From positions 1 through 48,588 of the forward strand of contig CAJUMR010000018.1 in the NCBI GenBank assembly GCA_910587475.1: a stretch of DNA of 48,588 bases. Reading direction: 5' to 3'. The notes under the pieces are model-generated. The model made no database searches. It was not told the DNA's origin and saw only the letters and a list, made by a program, of their open reading frames with translations. Source of the DNA: an uncultured Muribaculaceae bacterium. GTDB taxonomy: Bacteria; Bacteroidota; Bacteroidia; Bacteroidales; Muribaculaceae. A program made the translations under genes and the position numbers. Shown piece after piece: positions 25,941 to 34,225 of this stretch (positions are counted from its first letter, which is position 1; each line of letters begins with the position of its first letter).

Positions 25941-26952
25941 ACGCTGCGCATGCGCGCTGATCGCATCGCAAGCCATCATCTCAGGTTTTGCGGCAGATAA
26001 CGCCGACAACGAATTTTCCTACATGCCCAATATCCACGGCGTCATCCGTTCGCGCTACGAACACTCGTTCGAGGACGGCGAAGGACGCTTCGAAGTGAGA
26101 AATGCCCGTCTTACCCTCGATGGTAAAGTGGCTCCGTCGATCGACTACTTCGTGCAGGTCGACCTCTGCGACCAAGGCAAGATGAAGCCTCTCGACTTCT
26201 GGGCGAGACTTGAGATTACAAAAGGCTTGAAATTTCAGGCCGGACAGTTCCGCATGCCGTTCGGCATCGACCCGTTCCGTGCACCGGCCAACTACATATT
26301 CTCCAACCGCTCGTTCATCGGACGTCAGATATGCAACTACCGAGCCGTCGGTTTCAAATTGTCGTACACCCTGCCCAAAATACCGTTGATGCTCGAAGGA
26401 GGTGTGTTCAACCCCAACACCATCGCCGAACACAACGTATGGAACAAAAAGATGGCCTACGCCGCAAAAGCGCTCTACACCTGGGACAACGTCAAGCTAT
26501 CGACCGGCATAATGTCGATATGCCCCGATCAGGTACGCGCCAATATCATCGACGGAGCGATCAGCTGGAGCAACAGCCGCTGGCTCGTCGAGGGCGAATA
26601 CATGCACGAGCATTACACCAACTCCGCCCACAAACCGTGTAACGGCTACAACCTTTTTGCCGACTATCATTTCCCGATCAATGCCGGGGTGTTCAACCGT
26701 CTGTCGTTTCAGGGACGCTTCGACGCCATGACCGACCACAGCACAGGTCAACGTGACTCCGATGGCTTCCTGCAGACCAACAACTGCGAACGCAAACGCA
26801 TCACACTCGGCAGCACGATCTCTTACATCCGCACAAAAAGCATGTTTGTCGACATTCGCGTCAATTACGAAAAATATTTCTATGATGACAATGTCACCAT
26901 CGCACAAGGCGAAGGCGACAAAGCCGTAGTCGAACTCGTGCTGCGCTTCTGA
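25924..26952 (+). CDS. OprP/OprO-type porin
   Basis: A 342-residue outer-membrane barrel with a signal peptide (cleavage near SGFAAD). It fits the phosphate-selective porin O/P family: early HGVIRSRYEHSFEDGEGRFEVRNARLTL, then AGQFRMPFGIDPF, and a C-terminal aromatic strand VVELVLRF. It probably passes anions across the outer membrane. Its first 17 bp overlap the transporter gene, so the two are translationally linked and share the B12 riboswitch. This would give a two-membrane route for the same organic acid; that is inference. Confidence 0.87.
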   Translation: MVYSIKRCACALIASQAIISGFAADNADNEFSYMPNIHGVIRSRYEHSFEDGEGRFEVRNARLTLDGKVAPSIDYFVQVDLCDQGKMKPLDFWARLEITKGLKFQAGQFRMPFGIDPFRAPANYIFSNRSFIGRQICNYRAVGFKLSYTLPKIPLMLEGGVFNPNTIAEHNVWNKKMAYAAKALYTWDNVKLSTGIMSICPDQVRANIIDGAISWSNSRWLVEGEYMHEHYTNSAHKPCNGYNLFADYHFPINAGVFNRLSFQGRFDAMTDHSTGQRDSDGFLQTNNCERKRITLGSTISYIRTKSMFVDIRVNYEKYFYDDNVTIAQGEGDKAVVELVLRF

Positions 26953-26978
26953 CAGCAAACCTGCTGACAACATCTATC

Positions 26979-27013
26979 GACGTCCGCCCGGCAAAACTGC
27001 CTGACGGACGTCG
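26979..27013 (+). terminator. Terminator of the B12-regulated operon
   Basis: CGACGTCCG pairs with CGGACGTCG, with an inner GGCA/TGCC pair. Only a short T tract follows. Confidence 0.65.
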
Positions 27014-27072
27014 TCACTTTATGTAGCCCGACCGAACAAAACAGCGACGATGATTGTAGATATTGATAGAAT

Positions 27073-28623
27073 ATGACATTCAACACCCTATTAATACAAT
27101 TCATCATGTTAAGTCTTCTTTGTAACTCGCCGCTCATACCGTTCTCGGTCGACAAACCGATGGATGCAGAGCATTTAGTCGACGCAACCTCGGGCAGCAC
27201 CTACCTTATTGCCAAATGGATCATGAAGATAGTCGACTGGTTGCTCGGAATTTTCGGTCTCGATCACAATGAAACCATCGTCACCATCATGTATGCAGCC
27301 GTCGTCCTCGGTGTGGCCATGGTCGTAGGCTATGTAGCCAAATGGATAATACTCAACATCGTGAGAGAAGTGTCCAAACGCTGGAACAACGACACATATC
27401 AGGCTCTGACATCGGCTCACTTCTTCACAAAAGTCTGCCGCATGATACCGGCACTGGTGTTTCTGATCTTCATCCAGTTCACCCTATCGTCGAAAACCTT
27501 TCTGTCAGAAGCGCTCACCCGCTTGACATTGATCTATGTCGTCGGCGTGACCGCCATCGCTCTGTCGGCCCTGATCATGGCTATCTGGCAGCACGTCGAC
27601 ACCCGCGAGAACAAACGCAAACTACCCCTCAAAGGCCTTGCACAGCTCGTCAAAGGCATCATATGGATCATCTGTGGAATAATCGTCATCGGCATCATCG
27701 TCGACAAGTCGCCGGCGTCGCTGCTCGCCGGACTCGGAGCATTTGCAGCAGTGCTGATGCTGGTGTTCAAAGACAGCATTCTCGGCCTGGTAGCAGGGGT
27801 GCAGCTTTCGGAGAACGACAGCCTGCATGTCGGCGACTGGATCGCTGTCGACGGAACAAATGCCAACGGCACAGTCACCGAAGTGACTCTAACCTCGATC
27901 AAAGTGCTCAACTGGGACAAAACGACAACTTCTCTGCCTCCCTACTCCTTGATCAGCGGAAGCTTCACCAACTACCGGTCAATGCAGTTAAGCAACACCC
28001 GACGTGTCTGCCGCAGCTTCATGATCGATGCCGACAGCGTGCTGCCTGCCACTCCGGAGATGCTCGACAACATCCGCAAGGTGCCATTCATGGACAAATA
28101 TATCAGCACCAAACTCGAGCAACGCGCAGCCGGACAAGTTGCCGATGTCAACAATCCCGCCGGTCTGGTCAACGGAACGATCGACACCAACCTCGGCCTG
28201 TTCCGCGCCTATCTGAAGATGTGGCTCGATGCTAATCCTCATGTGTCGCACGTCGACGACTGCTTCATCTCCACTCTCGCACAGACTTCGGTCGGCATAC
28301 CGCTGCAGGTCTACTGCTTCACCAACACTTCGGCATGGTTTGCCTATGAAGCCATACAGGACTCGATCCTCGAACACGTCGCTGCAATGCTCCACGCCTT
28401 CCAGCTCTATACATTTGAGAATCCGTCGGGACGCGACACAGTTGTCGACGGCTATCTCAGCCCGGGTCGCGACATCAATGAGGTGTTCGGTATTCCCTAC
28501 CCCTTCTTCCAGAACCCCGACTCTCCCGACAACCCTGCATCGACACGTGTCGGCGGTCCGACAAAACCACAGCCGTCACCGACTGCCGGACAACCCTCCG
28601 CGCAGCAAAGCAACAACGCATAA
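27073..28623 (+). CDS. MscS-family mechanosensitive channel (YbdG-like)
   Basis: A 516-residue small-conductance mechanosensitive channel. Membrane helices lie near residues 75-98, 115-140, 155-180 and 197-215. The pore helix and beta domain follow: LLAGLGAFAAVLMLVFKDSI (about 216-235), then VGDWIAVDGTNANGTVTEV (about 255-273). The phrase TTTSLPPYSLISGSFTNYRS is typical of the YbdG branch. The C-terminus (about 485-516) is a Pro/Gln/Ser-rich tail. Such channels release solutes on hypo-osmotic shock. A downstream Met (MLSLLC) is an alternative start. It is monocistronic. Confidence 0.93.
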   Translation: MTFNTLLIQFIMLSLLCNSPLIPFSVDKPMDAEHLVDATSGSTYLIAKWIMKIVDWLLGIFGLDHNETIVTIMYAAVVLGVAMVVGYVAKWIILNIVREVSKRWNNDTYQALTSAHFFTKVCRMIPALVFLIFIQFTLSSKTFLSEALTRLTLIYVVGVTAIALSALIMAIWQHVDTRENKRKLPLKGLAQLVKGIIWIICGIIVIGIIVDKSPASLLAGLGAFAAVLMLVFKDSILGLVAGVQLSENDSLHVGDWIAVDGTNANGTVTEVTLTSIKVLNWDKTTTSLPPYSLISGSFTNYRSMQLSNTRRVCRSFMIDADSVLPATPEMLDNIRKVPFMDKYISTKLEQRAAGQVADVNNPAGLVNGTIDTNLGLFRAYLKMWLDANPHVSHVDDCFISTLAQTSVGIPLQVYCFTNTSAWFAYEAIQDSILEHVAAMLHAFQLYTFENPSGRDTVVDGYLSPGRDINEVFGIPYPFFQNPDSPDNPASTRVGGPTKPQPSPTAGQPSAQQSNNA

Positions 28624-28636
28624 ATCATAATTACAC

Positions 28637-28669
28637 GAATGGCCGGATCGTCAATCGATCCGGCCATTC
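28637..28669 (+). terminator. Terminator after the MscS gene
   Basis: GAATGGCCGGATC pairs perfectly with GATCCGGCCATTC around a 7-nt loop. Weak T-tract. Confidence 0.75.
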
Positions 28670-28773
28670 AAGTTTAAAGTTGCGCGTTTGAATTTAAAGA
28701 GTCATCCCACCAACCCGCAAAAAAAAATGGCGAGCGTAACATCCGACATATAGCCGCTGTCGAAAAAAATGAT

Positions 28774-28782
28774 TAAATTTGC
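28774..28782 (+). promoter_or_regulatory. -7 promoter box of hpt-adk
   Basis: TAAATTTGC is an exact match 23 bp before the hpt ATG at 28806. An in-frame upstream start at 28779 falls inside the box and is rejected. Confidence 0.7.
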
Positions 28783-28805
28783 ACAATTATTTTTTAAAAC
28801 CAGCG

Positions 28806-29345
28806 ATGAAGGAAGTGAAATACGAAGGCATGACTTTTGTGCCATACATTTCGAGAGAACAAATTGACGCCCGCATCAAAGAGTTGGGTAAAGAAATAAC
28901 GCGCGACTGCGCAGGAAAAGCGCCATTGTTCCTATGCGTGCTTAACGGAGCGTTCCCATTTGCATCCGACCTGTTCAGAGCTGCAGAGGGTATCGACGGC
29001 GAAATCGCGTTTATACGTCTCAAGAGCTACGAAGGCACATGCTCCACAGGCAATGTGCGTCAGGTGATGGGACTTGAAAAAGACCTTGAAGGCCGCACAG
29101 TCATCATCGTCGAGGACATCGTCGACACCGGCAACACGATCCACAACCTCATTGCGACTCTCAACGAGAAGAACCCCGCCGAAATAAAAATCGCCACTCT
29201 TCTGTTCAAGCCTGAAGCGCTCGTAAAGCCCGTAAAACCCGATTATGTAGGCTTCAGCATCCCCAAGAAATTTATCATCGGCTTTGGTCTCGACATCAAC
29301 GAAAAAGCTCGCGACCTCAACGATATATACGTTCTGAAAGACTGA
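28806..29345 (+). CDS. hpt: Hypoxanthine phosphoribosyltransferase
   Basis: A 179-residue purine-salvage enzyme converting hypoxanthine (and usually guanine) plus PRPP to IMP/GMP. The PRPP motif is VIIVEDIVDTGNTIHNL (about 100-116). The purine-binding C-terminal region has KPDYVGFSIPKKFIIGFGLD. It starts at the ATG after the promoter. adk follows after 40 bp with no terminator between, so the two nucleotide enzymes form an operon. Confidence 0.96.
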   Translation: MKEVKYEGMTFVPYISREQIDARIKELGKEITRDCAGKAPLFLCVLNGAFPFASDLFRAAEGIDGEIAFIRLKSYEGTCSTGNVRQVMGLEKDLEGRTVIIVEDIVDTGNTIHNLIATLNEKNPAEIKIATLLFKPEALVKPVKPDYVGFSIPKKFIIGFGLDINEKARDLNDIYVLKD

Positions 29346-29385
29346 AAACCAATTTACTACACATATACTTACAAACATAAAACAA

Positions 29386-29967
29386 ATGTTGAACATTGTA
29401 ATCTTTGGAGCTCCGGGAAGCGGCAAAGGCACTCAGAGTGAGCGTCTGATTGACGAATACGGACTTCATCACATCTCTACCGGCGACGTATTGCGCCGCC
29501 ATATCGCAGAAGGTACAGAACTCGGAACTGTTGCCAACCAATACATCTCACAAGGCCACCTCATCCCCGACGATCTGATGATCAGCGTCCTTGAAGACGT
29601 GCTCGACAGCAATCCCGAACTCACAGCCAAAGGTGTCATTTTCGATGGTTTCCCCCGCACTATCGACCAAGCCAAATCGCTCAACACCATGCTTGAGAAG
29701 CGCGGCACAAAAGTTCACGCCGTAGTCGGACTCGAAGTCAACGAAGACGATCTCATCAAGCGCCTGTTGCAGCGCGGCAAAGAGTCGGGTCGCTCCGACG
29801 ACAACCTCGACACCATACGCGAGCGTCTCAACGTCTACCACAATCAGACTTCGCCCCTGCGCGACTTCTATGTCAACGAAGGTAAGTACCACGCCATCGA
29901 CGGCAACAGCGACGTCGATCATGTGTTTGAATCAATCAAGACTTCGCTTGACCGTAAATTAGCTTAA
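29386..29967 (+). CDS. adk: Adenylate kinase
   Basis: A 193-residue short-LID adenylate kinase that interconverts ATP + AMP and 2 ADP. It has the P-loop GAPGSGKGTQ (about 6-15), the AMP-binding HHISTGDVLRRHI and DGFPRT, and a short LID (RGKESGRSDDNLDTIRERL) lacking the zinc-finger insert. The length is normal. It ends at a strong terminator. Confidence 0.97.
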   Translation: MLNIVIFGAPGSGKGTQSERLIDEYGLHHISTGDVLRRHIAEGTELGTVANQYISQGHLIPDDLMISVLEDVLDSNPELTAKGVIFDGFPRTIDQAKSLNTMLEKRGTKVHAVVGLEVNEDDLIKRLLQRGKESGRSDDNLDTIRERLNVYHNQTSPLRDFYVNEGKYHAIDGNSDVDHVFESIKTSLDRKLA

Positions 29968-29984
29968 TATAATCAACCATACAC

Positions 29985-30039
29985 AACCTGCATTCGCGCG
30001 GCCATGCAATCAACAAAGCGCGATGCAGGTTTGTTATTT
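29985..30039 (+). terminator. Terminator of hpt-adk
   Basis: AACCTGCAT-CGCGC pairs with GCGCG-ATGCAGGTT, followed by TTGTTATTTT. Confidence 0.8.
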
Positions 30040-30044
30040 TATCA

Positions 30045-31772
30045 ATGATCACTCCGACCATGAACAACATATCGAAAGAATACGCAGCATATCCTGATCT
30101 GCTGACAATCTATCAGGAATCTTTTTCCGGAAATTTCACCCTCCCGGCGCTCACAGACTACGGTGGACGCACGCTGACCTATGGTCATCTGGCAAAGCGT
30201 ATAGCGCGCCTGCACCTGTTTTTCGAAAAGGCGGGGATAAAGCCCGGCGATAAAGTGGCCCTCCTGGGACGCAATTCGGTCAACTGGATCGTGACATTCA
30301 TGGGCACTATTACCTACGGAGCGGTCATCGTGCCGATACTCCATGAGTTCAACCCGGCCGACGCCATCAACATCATCAACCACTCCGATGCCAACATCCT
30401 GTTTGTCAACGAAAGCATCTGGGAAAAGATGAGCCTCGACGACTTGCCCGAAATCAATTGCGTGGTCAGTCTTGAAAGCCGCAAAGTGATCGCCGAAAGG
30501 CCCGAACGGTTTGTGTCGGCAGGGAAGCGCAAGGCCAAATCTCCGACACAGATAATCCACACTCTCTCACGAAATTTCGCCCTCCGCTACCCCGAAGGCT
30601 TCGGTCCCGGCGATGTCAGATACACTCCCCGCCCCGACGACGACACCGCCGTGATCAACTACACATCGGGCACTACCGGGTTTTCGAAAGGCGTCATGCT
30701 CACCTACCGCAACCTGTGGGGCAATGTGGCATTCGGCCTGCGCTCGCGACTCCATTACGAAGGATCGCGCGCCCTGTCGTTCCTCCCGCTGGCCCACGCT
30801 TACGCATGCGCATTCGACATGCTCGTACCGATGGCTGCCGGCACCCATGTGACGGTACTCGGCCGCCAACCAACCCCGCAGCTGCTCATGACCGCACTCC
30901 ACAAGGTCAAACCGTCGCTTGTCATCTGCGTCCCGCTGATCCTTGAGAAAATCTACAAAAAGGTGATCCTGCCGATGATTTCCAAGCCTTCGATACGTTG
31001 GGTGCTGTCAGTGCCGATGCTCGACAAAGCCGTCTACAGCCGCATACGGTCGAAACTCGTCGATGCCTTTGGCGGCAATTTCGAAGAAGTGATCGTCGGG
31101 GGCGCCCCGCTCAACCCCGAGGTAGAGGAATTTTTGCTCCGCATCCACTTCCCTTTGACCGTCGGCTACGGCATGACCGAATGCGGACCGCTGATCAGCT
31201 ACAGTCCATGGCGGCGCTTCACCCCCGGTTCGGCAGGCCGGACCCTGCGTGGGCTCATGACTGCAAAAATCCTGAAAGAACCCGGCGCAGATCTCGGCGA
31301 AATCGTTGTAAAAGGCACTAATGTGATGAAAGGTTATTATAAGAATCCCGACGCTACCTTAGCCGTGCTCGAAGCCGACGGCTGGCTCCACACCGGCGAC
31401 ATGGGCACACTCGGCGATCCCGACGACCGAACCATCATGATCAAAGGTCGATACAAAACGATGATACTGAGTGCCACCGGCCAGAACATCTATCCCGAAG
31501 AAATCGAAGCCAAATTCAATAACATGCCCTACGTCAACGAAACTATAATCGTCGAACGCGGTGGCGGTTTGACCGGATTGATATACCCCGACATCGAAGC
31601 TGCAGGCAACGATGGATTGTCATGGGAAGACATAACGGCTCTGATGGACGACAACCGCAAAGAAGTCAATAAACTCGTAGCCCCGTACGAACGCATCGAC
31701 AGTGTTGAGATCGTCGACCACCCGTTTGAGAAAACACCCAAACAATCGATCAAGCGCTTCCTCTACAAGTGA
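30045..31772 (+). CDS. Long-chain acyl-CoA ligase (AMP-forming)
   Basis: A 575-residue adenylate-forming enzyme. Motifs in order: the phosphate loop INYTSGTTGFSKGVMLTYRN (about 204-223), YGMTECGPLISY (about 380), GWLHTGDMG and IKGRYKTMILSATGQNIYPEE, then a C-terminal KTPKQSIKRFLYK. It activates fatty acids to acyl-CoA through an acyl-AMP. The phrase LSATGQNIYPEEIE fits the LACS/FadD15-like branch. It starts 6 bp after the adk terminator T-tract; no clear -7 box is visible, so partial readthrough from adk is possible. No terminator follows either. Confidence 0.92.
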   Translation: MITPTMNNISKEYAAYPDLLTIYQESFSGNFTLPALTDYGGRTLTYGHLAKRIARLHLFFEKAGIKPGDKVALLGRNSVNWIVTFMGTITYGAVIVPILHEFNPADAINIINHSDANILFVNESIWEKMSLDDLPEINCVVSLESRKVIAERPERFVSAGKRKAKSPTQIIHTLSRNFALRYPEGFGPGDVRYTPRPDDDTAVINYTSGTTGFSKGVMLTYRNLWGNVAFGLRSRLHYEGSRALSFLPLAHAYACAFDMLVPMAAGTHVTVLGRQPTPQLLMTALHKVKPSLVICVPLILEKIYKKVILPMISKPSIRWVLSVPMLDKAVYSRIRSKLVDAFGGNFEEVIVGGAPLNPEVEEFLLRIHFPLTVGYGMTECGPLISYSPWRRFTPGSAGRTLRGLMTAKILKEPGADLGEIVVKGTNVMKGYYKNPDATLAVLEADGWLHTGDMGTLGDPDDRTIMIKGRYKTMILSATGQNIYPEEIEAKFNNMPYVNETIIVERGGGLTGLIYPDIEAAGNDGLSWEDITALMDDNRKEVNKLVAPYERIDSVEIVDHPFEKTPKQSIKRFLYK

Positions 31773-31873
31773 AACACTGCTTTTATCGACACAAATTTAG
31801 GCCGACAGCACCTTTGTTATGTTTCGTTACGAAAGTTTACGATATAAAATCGCAAAATATTCGGGATTTTAGC

Positions 31874-31881
31874 TAACTTTG
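31874..31881 (+). promoter_or_regulatory. -7 promoter box of the GDPD gene
   Basis: TAACTTTG lies 53 bp before the ATG at 31934. Confidence 0.6.
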
Positions 31882-31933
31882 TTGAAAGCAAAAACAACAA
31901 CAATTCAACTATCAAACCAATAAAATCACTGCA

Positions 31934-33466
31934 ATGAAAAAGCAATTGCTATGCATGGCTGCGCTGATGGCTGGTTTTGTCGCCGTTAGCGCCGCACCCA
32001 CAAAAATTGTGGCTCACCGCGGCTACTGGACAGCTCCAGGTTCGGCTCAAAACTCCATCCGTTCGCTCGTCAAAGCCGACTCGGTCGGAGCCGACGCAAC
32101 AGAATTTGACGTCTACATGACCTCCGACGATGTGCTTGTGCTCAACCACGACGGATTGATCAACGGCCACTGGGTGACAAGTACTCCTTCGTCAATCATC
32201 TGCGAACAGACCCTCGAAAACGGCGAAAAACTCCCGACACTCCGTCAGTTTCTCGATGTCGCCAAAGATCTTAAGATCGACCTCGTTCTGGAGATCAAAG
32301 GACACTCTACTCCCGAACGCGAACGCCAGGTTGCTAAAGCTTGCGTCGACATGATCAACGAATACGGCCTCTCTGACCGCACTCAGTATATATCGTTCTC
32401 GACAGTTGTCTGCGAAGAACTGCCCAAACACACCGACCGTCCCGTTTCTCACCTCTGGGGAGAAAAGAGCACTCCTGAAGAAATAAAAGGCTACAACGCC
32501 GACGGCTGCGACTACAGCTACCCTTACTGGGAGGCCAACCCCGATGTGTTCAAGAAATGCAAGGAGATGGGTCTGATCACCAACATCTGGACCGTCGACG
32601 ACGAAACCCGCATGGTCAACGCATTCAAGGACGGCTACGACTATCTCACGACCAACTACCCCGAAATGGGCTTGAAACTCCGCAGACAGACTGTGTTTGA
32701 TCTTCCGGAAAACGCCAGCCGCCCGAAAATCGTAGCTCACCGTGGCTACTGGAACACTCCCGGCTCGGCTCAGAACTCCATCCGCTCGCTCATCAAGGCC
32801 GACTCGATCGGCGCAGACGCTACTGAATTTGACGTCTGGATGTGCCCCGACGGTGTTGTTGTCCTTAATCACGACGGCGTCATCAACGGACTTTCCGTAC
32901 AGGACACCCCTTCAAAAATCATCCGTCAGCAGAAACTCGAAAACGGCGAAAACGTTCCCACGCTTGAAGAATTCCTCAAGGCAGCCAAGAAGCTCGACAT
33001 CGACCTCGTTCTCGAAATCAAGGTTCACAGCACTCCCGAGAAAAACGCCAAGTGCATTGAAAAGTGCATGAAGCTTCTCAAAAAATACAAGATGCTCGAC
33101 CGCACATACTTCATCTCATTCTCTGACTACGTATGCCAGGAGCTTGCAAAGAAAACCGATCGCCCCATCCAGTTCCTCTGGGGACAGAAATGGACTCCGG
33201 AAGAAGCCAAAGAGAACGGCTGCACCGGTTGTGACTACGCCTACAACGTGTGGAAAGAAAATCCGACTTACATGGACCGTTGCCGCAAACTCGGCCTCGA
33301 AATCAATGTTTGGACTCTCGGCACAGAAAGAGGCATCATCGAGTCGATCAACGACGGCGTTGACTTCATGACCACAGACACGCCCGAACTTGCTCAGGAA
33401 CTCGAAGCCAAAGCCTTCCCCGAATACAAAAAACAATGCAAGAACAAACGCATCAGCGAGAAATAA
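31934..33466 (+). CDS. Tandem glycerophosphodiester phosphodiesterase
   Basis: A 510-residue secreted protein (signal peptide MKKQLLCMAALMAGFVAVSA) made of two GDPD domains, about 23-255 and 264-500, repeating with a period of 241 residues. Both have the catalytic set: His28-Arg29, Glu57, Asp59 and His72 in copy one, and His269-Arg270, Glu298, Asp300 and His313 in copy two. Each holds AHRGYW, SAQNSIRSL, ATEFDV and NHDG. Each domain should split glycerophosphodiesters into glycerol-3-phosphate and an alcohol, but enzymes of this fold also act on other phosphodiesters. Typical family members have one domain (about 240-300 residues). The copies are alike enough to imply fairly recent internal duplication. 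Confidence 0.93.
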   Translation: MKKQLLCMAALMAGFVAVSAAPTKIVAHRGYWTAPGSAQNSIRSLVKADSVGADATEFDVYMTSDDVLVLNHDGLINGHWVTSTPSSIICEQTLENGEKLPTLRQFLDVAKDLKIDLVLEIKGHSTPERERQVAKACVDMINEYGLSDRTQYISFSTVVCEELPKHTDRPVSHLWGEKSTPEEIKGYNADGCDYSYPYWEANPDVFKKCKEMGLITNIWTVDDETRMVNAFKDGYDYLTTNYPEMGLKLRRQTVFDLPENASRPKIVAHRGYWNTPGSAQNSIRSLIKADSIGADATEFDVWMCPDGVVVLNHDGVINGLSVQDTPSKIIRQQKLENGENVPTLEEFLKAAKKLDIDLVLEIKVHSTPEKNAKCIEKCMKLLKKYKMLDRTYFISFSDYVCQELAKKTDRPIQFLWGQKWTPEEAKENGCTGCDYAYNVWKENPTYMDRCRKLGLEINVWTLGTERGIIESINDGVDFMTTDTPELAQELEAKAFPEYKKQCKNKRISEK

Positions 33467-33489
33467 TCAGACTGAAGCATAAAACCTAC

Positions 33490-33527
33490 AACATCCCCGA
33501 TGCCGCAGCTGCGGCACCGGGGATGTT
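33490..33527 (+). terminator. Terminator after the GDPD gene
   Basis: AACATCCCCG-TGCCGC pairs with GCGGCA-CGGGGATGTT. Short T-tract (GCTTT). Confidence 0.75.
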
Positions 33528-33759
33528 GCTTTAGAAACCATTAAACCTGCGCCGGTTACATCTGTCTCCTTCTTCCTATAGCTAACCCTCATAAAGCAAG
33601 ATCATCGATCTGCCAATGCGAATGCGAAACAGCCGTTCTCCTTATGAGATGAGGTCTGGAGAGATACTGATGTCCCAGAAATGCCAAATATTCCTCTTGC
33701 GAAAAATATTATTCGCAGCGTATTTACCATAATGCAAACAGTCGGCTGCGGCTGACAGC

Positions 33760-33799
33760 AAAAAAAATAGAGACCAGGCCGATCGGTCTGGTCTCTTTA
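33760..33799 (-). terminator. Terminator of the small lipoprotein gene
   Basis: On the minus strand AGAGACCAG pairs with CTGGTCTCT and is followed by a run of T residues (33760-33767 is poly-A on the plus strand). Confidence 0.8.
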
Positions 33800-33848
33800 G
33801 CGATGCGGCTCAAAGCCGCATTAATGTCGTTGGGTTGAGATATGCTAA

Positions 33849-34067
33849 TTATTCAGCAACTGCTTCTACAACTTCAGCGGCAGCCTGGCAGCAAGAATCT
33901 GCAGTGCAAGAGTCAGCGTTGCAGCAGGGAGCTTCTTCAGTTACTTCAACTGCTTCTACAGCTTCAACAGCGTCAGTTGCTTCGGTAGTAGCTTCTTCAG
34001 CCTTGTTACCGCAAGAGAAAAGAGATACGCTGAAAACAACAGCGAGTAATAAAACTAACTTTTTCAT
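33849..34067 (-). CDS. Small Cys-rich acidic lipoprotein
   Basis: A 72-residue lipoprotein (lipobox SLFSC, Cys19). The mature part is almost entirely Glu, Ala, Val and Thr (ATTEATDAVEAVEAVEV), then a cluster of six Cys in a short stretch, CCNADSCTADSCC, and an Ala/Glu tail. It has its own promoter and a strong terminator. I know no characterised family; similar acidic, low-complexity mini-lipoproteins occur in Bacteroidales. The Cys cluster could bind metal or form disulfides; this is inference. Confidence 0.8.
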   Translation of the reverse strand: MKKLVLLLAVVFSVSLFSCGNKAEEATTEATDAVEAVEAVEVTEEAPCCNADSCTADSCCQAAAEVVEAVAE

Positions 34068-34119
34068 TTCTGTTTAATTTTTAATAAATAAAACAATATT
34101 TTTATGCTTCAAAAACGAT

Positions 34120-34128
34120 GCAAAGTTA
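34120..34128 (-). promoter_or_regulatory. -7 promoter box of the small lipoprotein
   Basis: The minus strand reads TAACTTTGC, 52 bp upstream of the ATG at 34067, within an A/T-rich leader. Confidence 0.7.
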
Positions 34129-34225
34129 TGGCCTTTTTTTTAACCTGCAAAACATTTTTCGTCTTTTTTAAGATATTGACTGAAAAAAACTTTTGCCGAC
34201 AATTTCAGACATGGGGCCAACGCGT

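Larger units (their letters stand above)
33467..33848. other. Gene-free interval with two hairpins
   Basis: I see no coding region here. It holds the GDPD terminator (33490-33527), the terminator of the small lipoprotein on the other strand (33769-33796), and a short GCGGCTCAAAGCCGC palindrome (33806-33820). The remaining 33530-33760 shows nothing recognisable. Confidence 0.6.

Noticed and set aside
25193..25960. 255-codon frame overlapping the SLC13 gene
   Set aside because: It is very rich in Arg and His, a typical out-of-frame product of GC-rich coding DNA.
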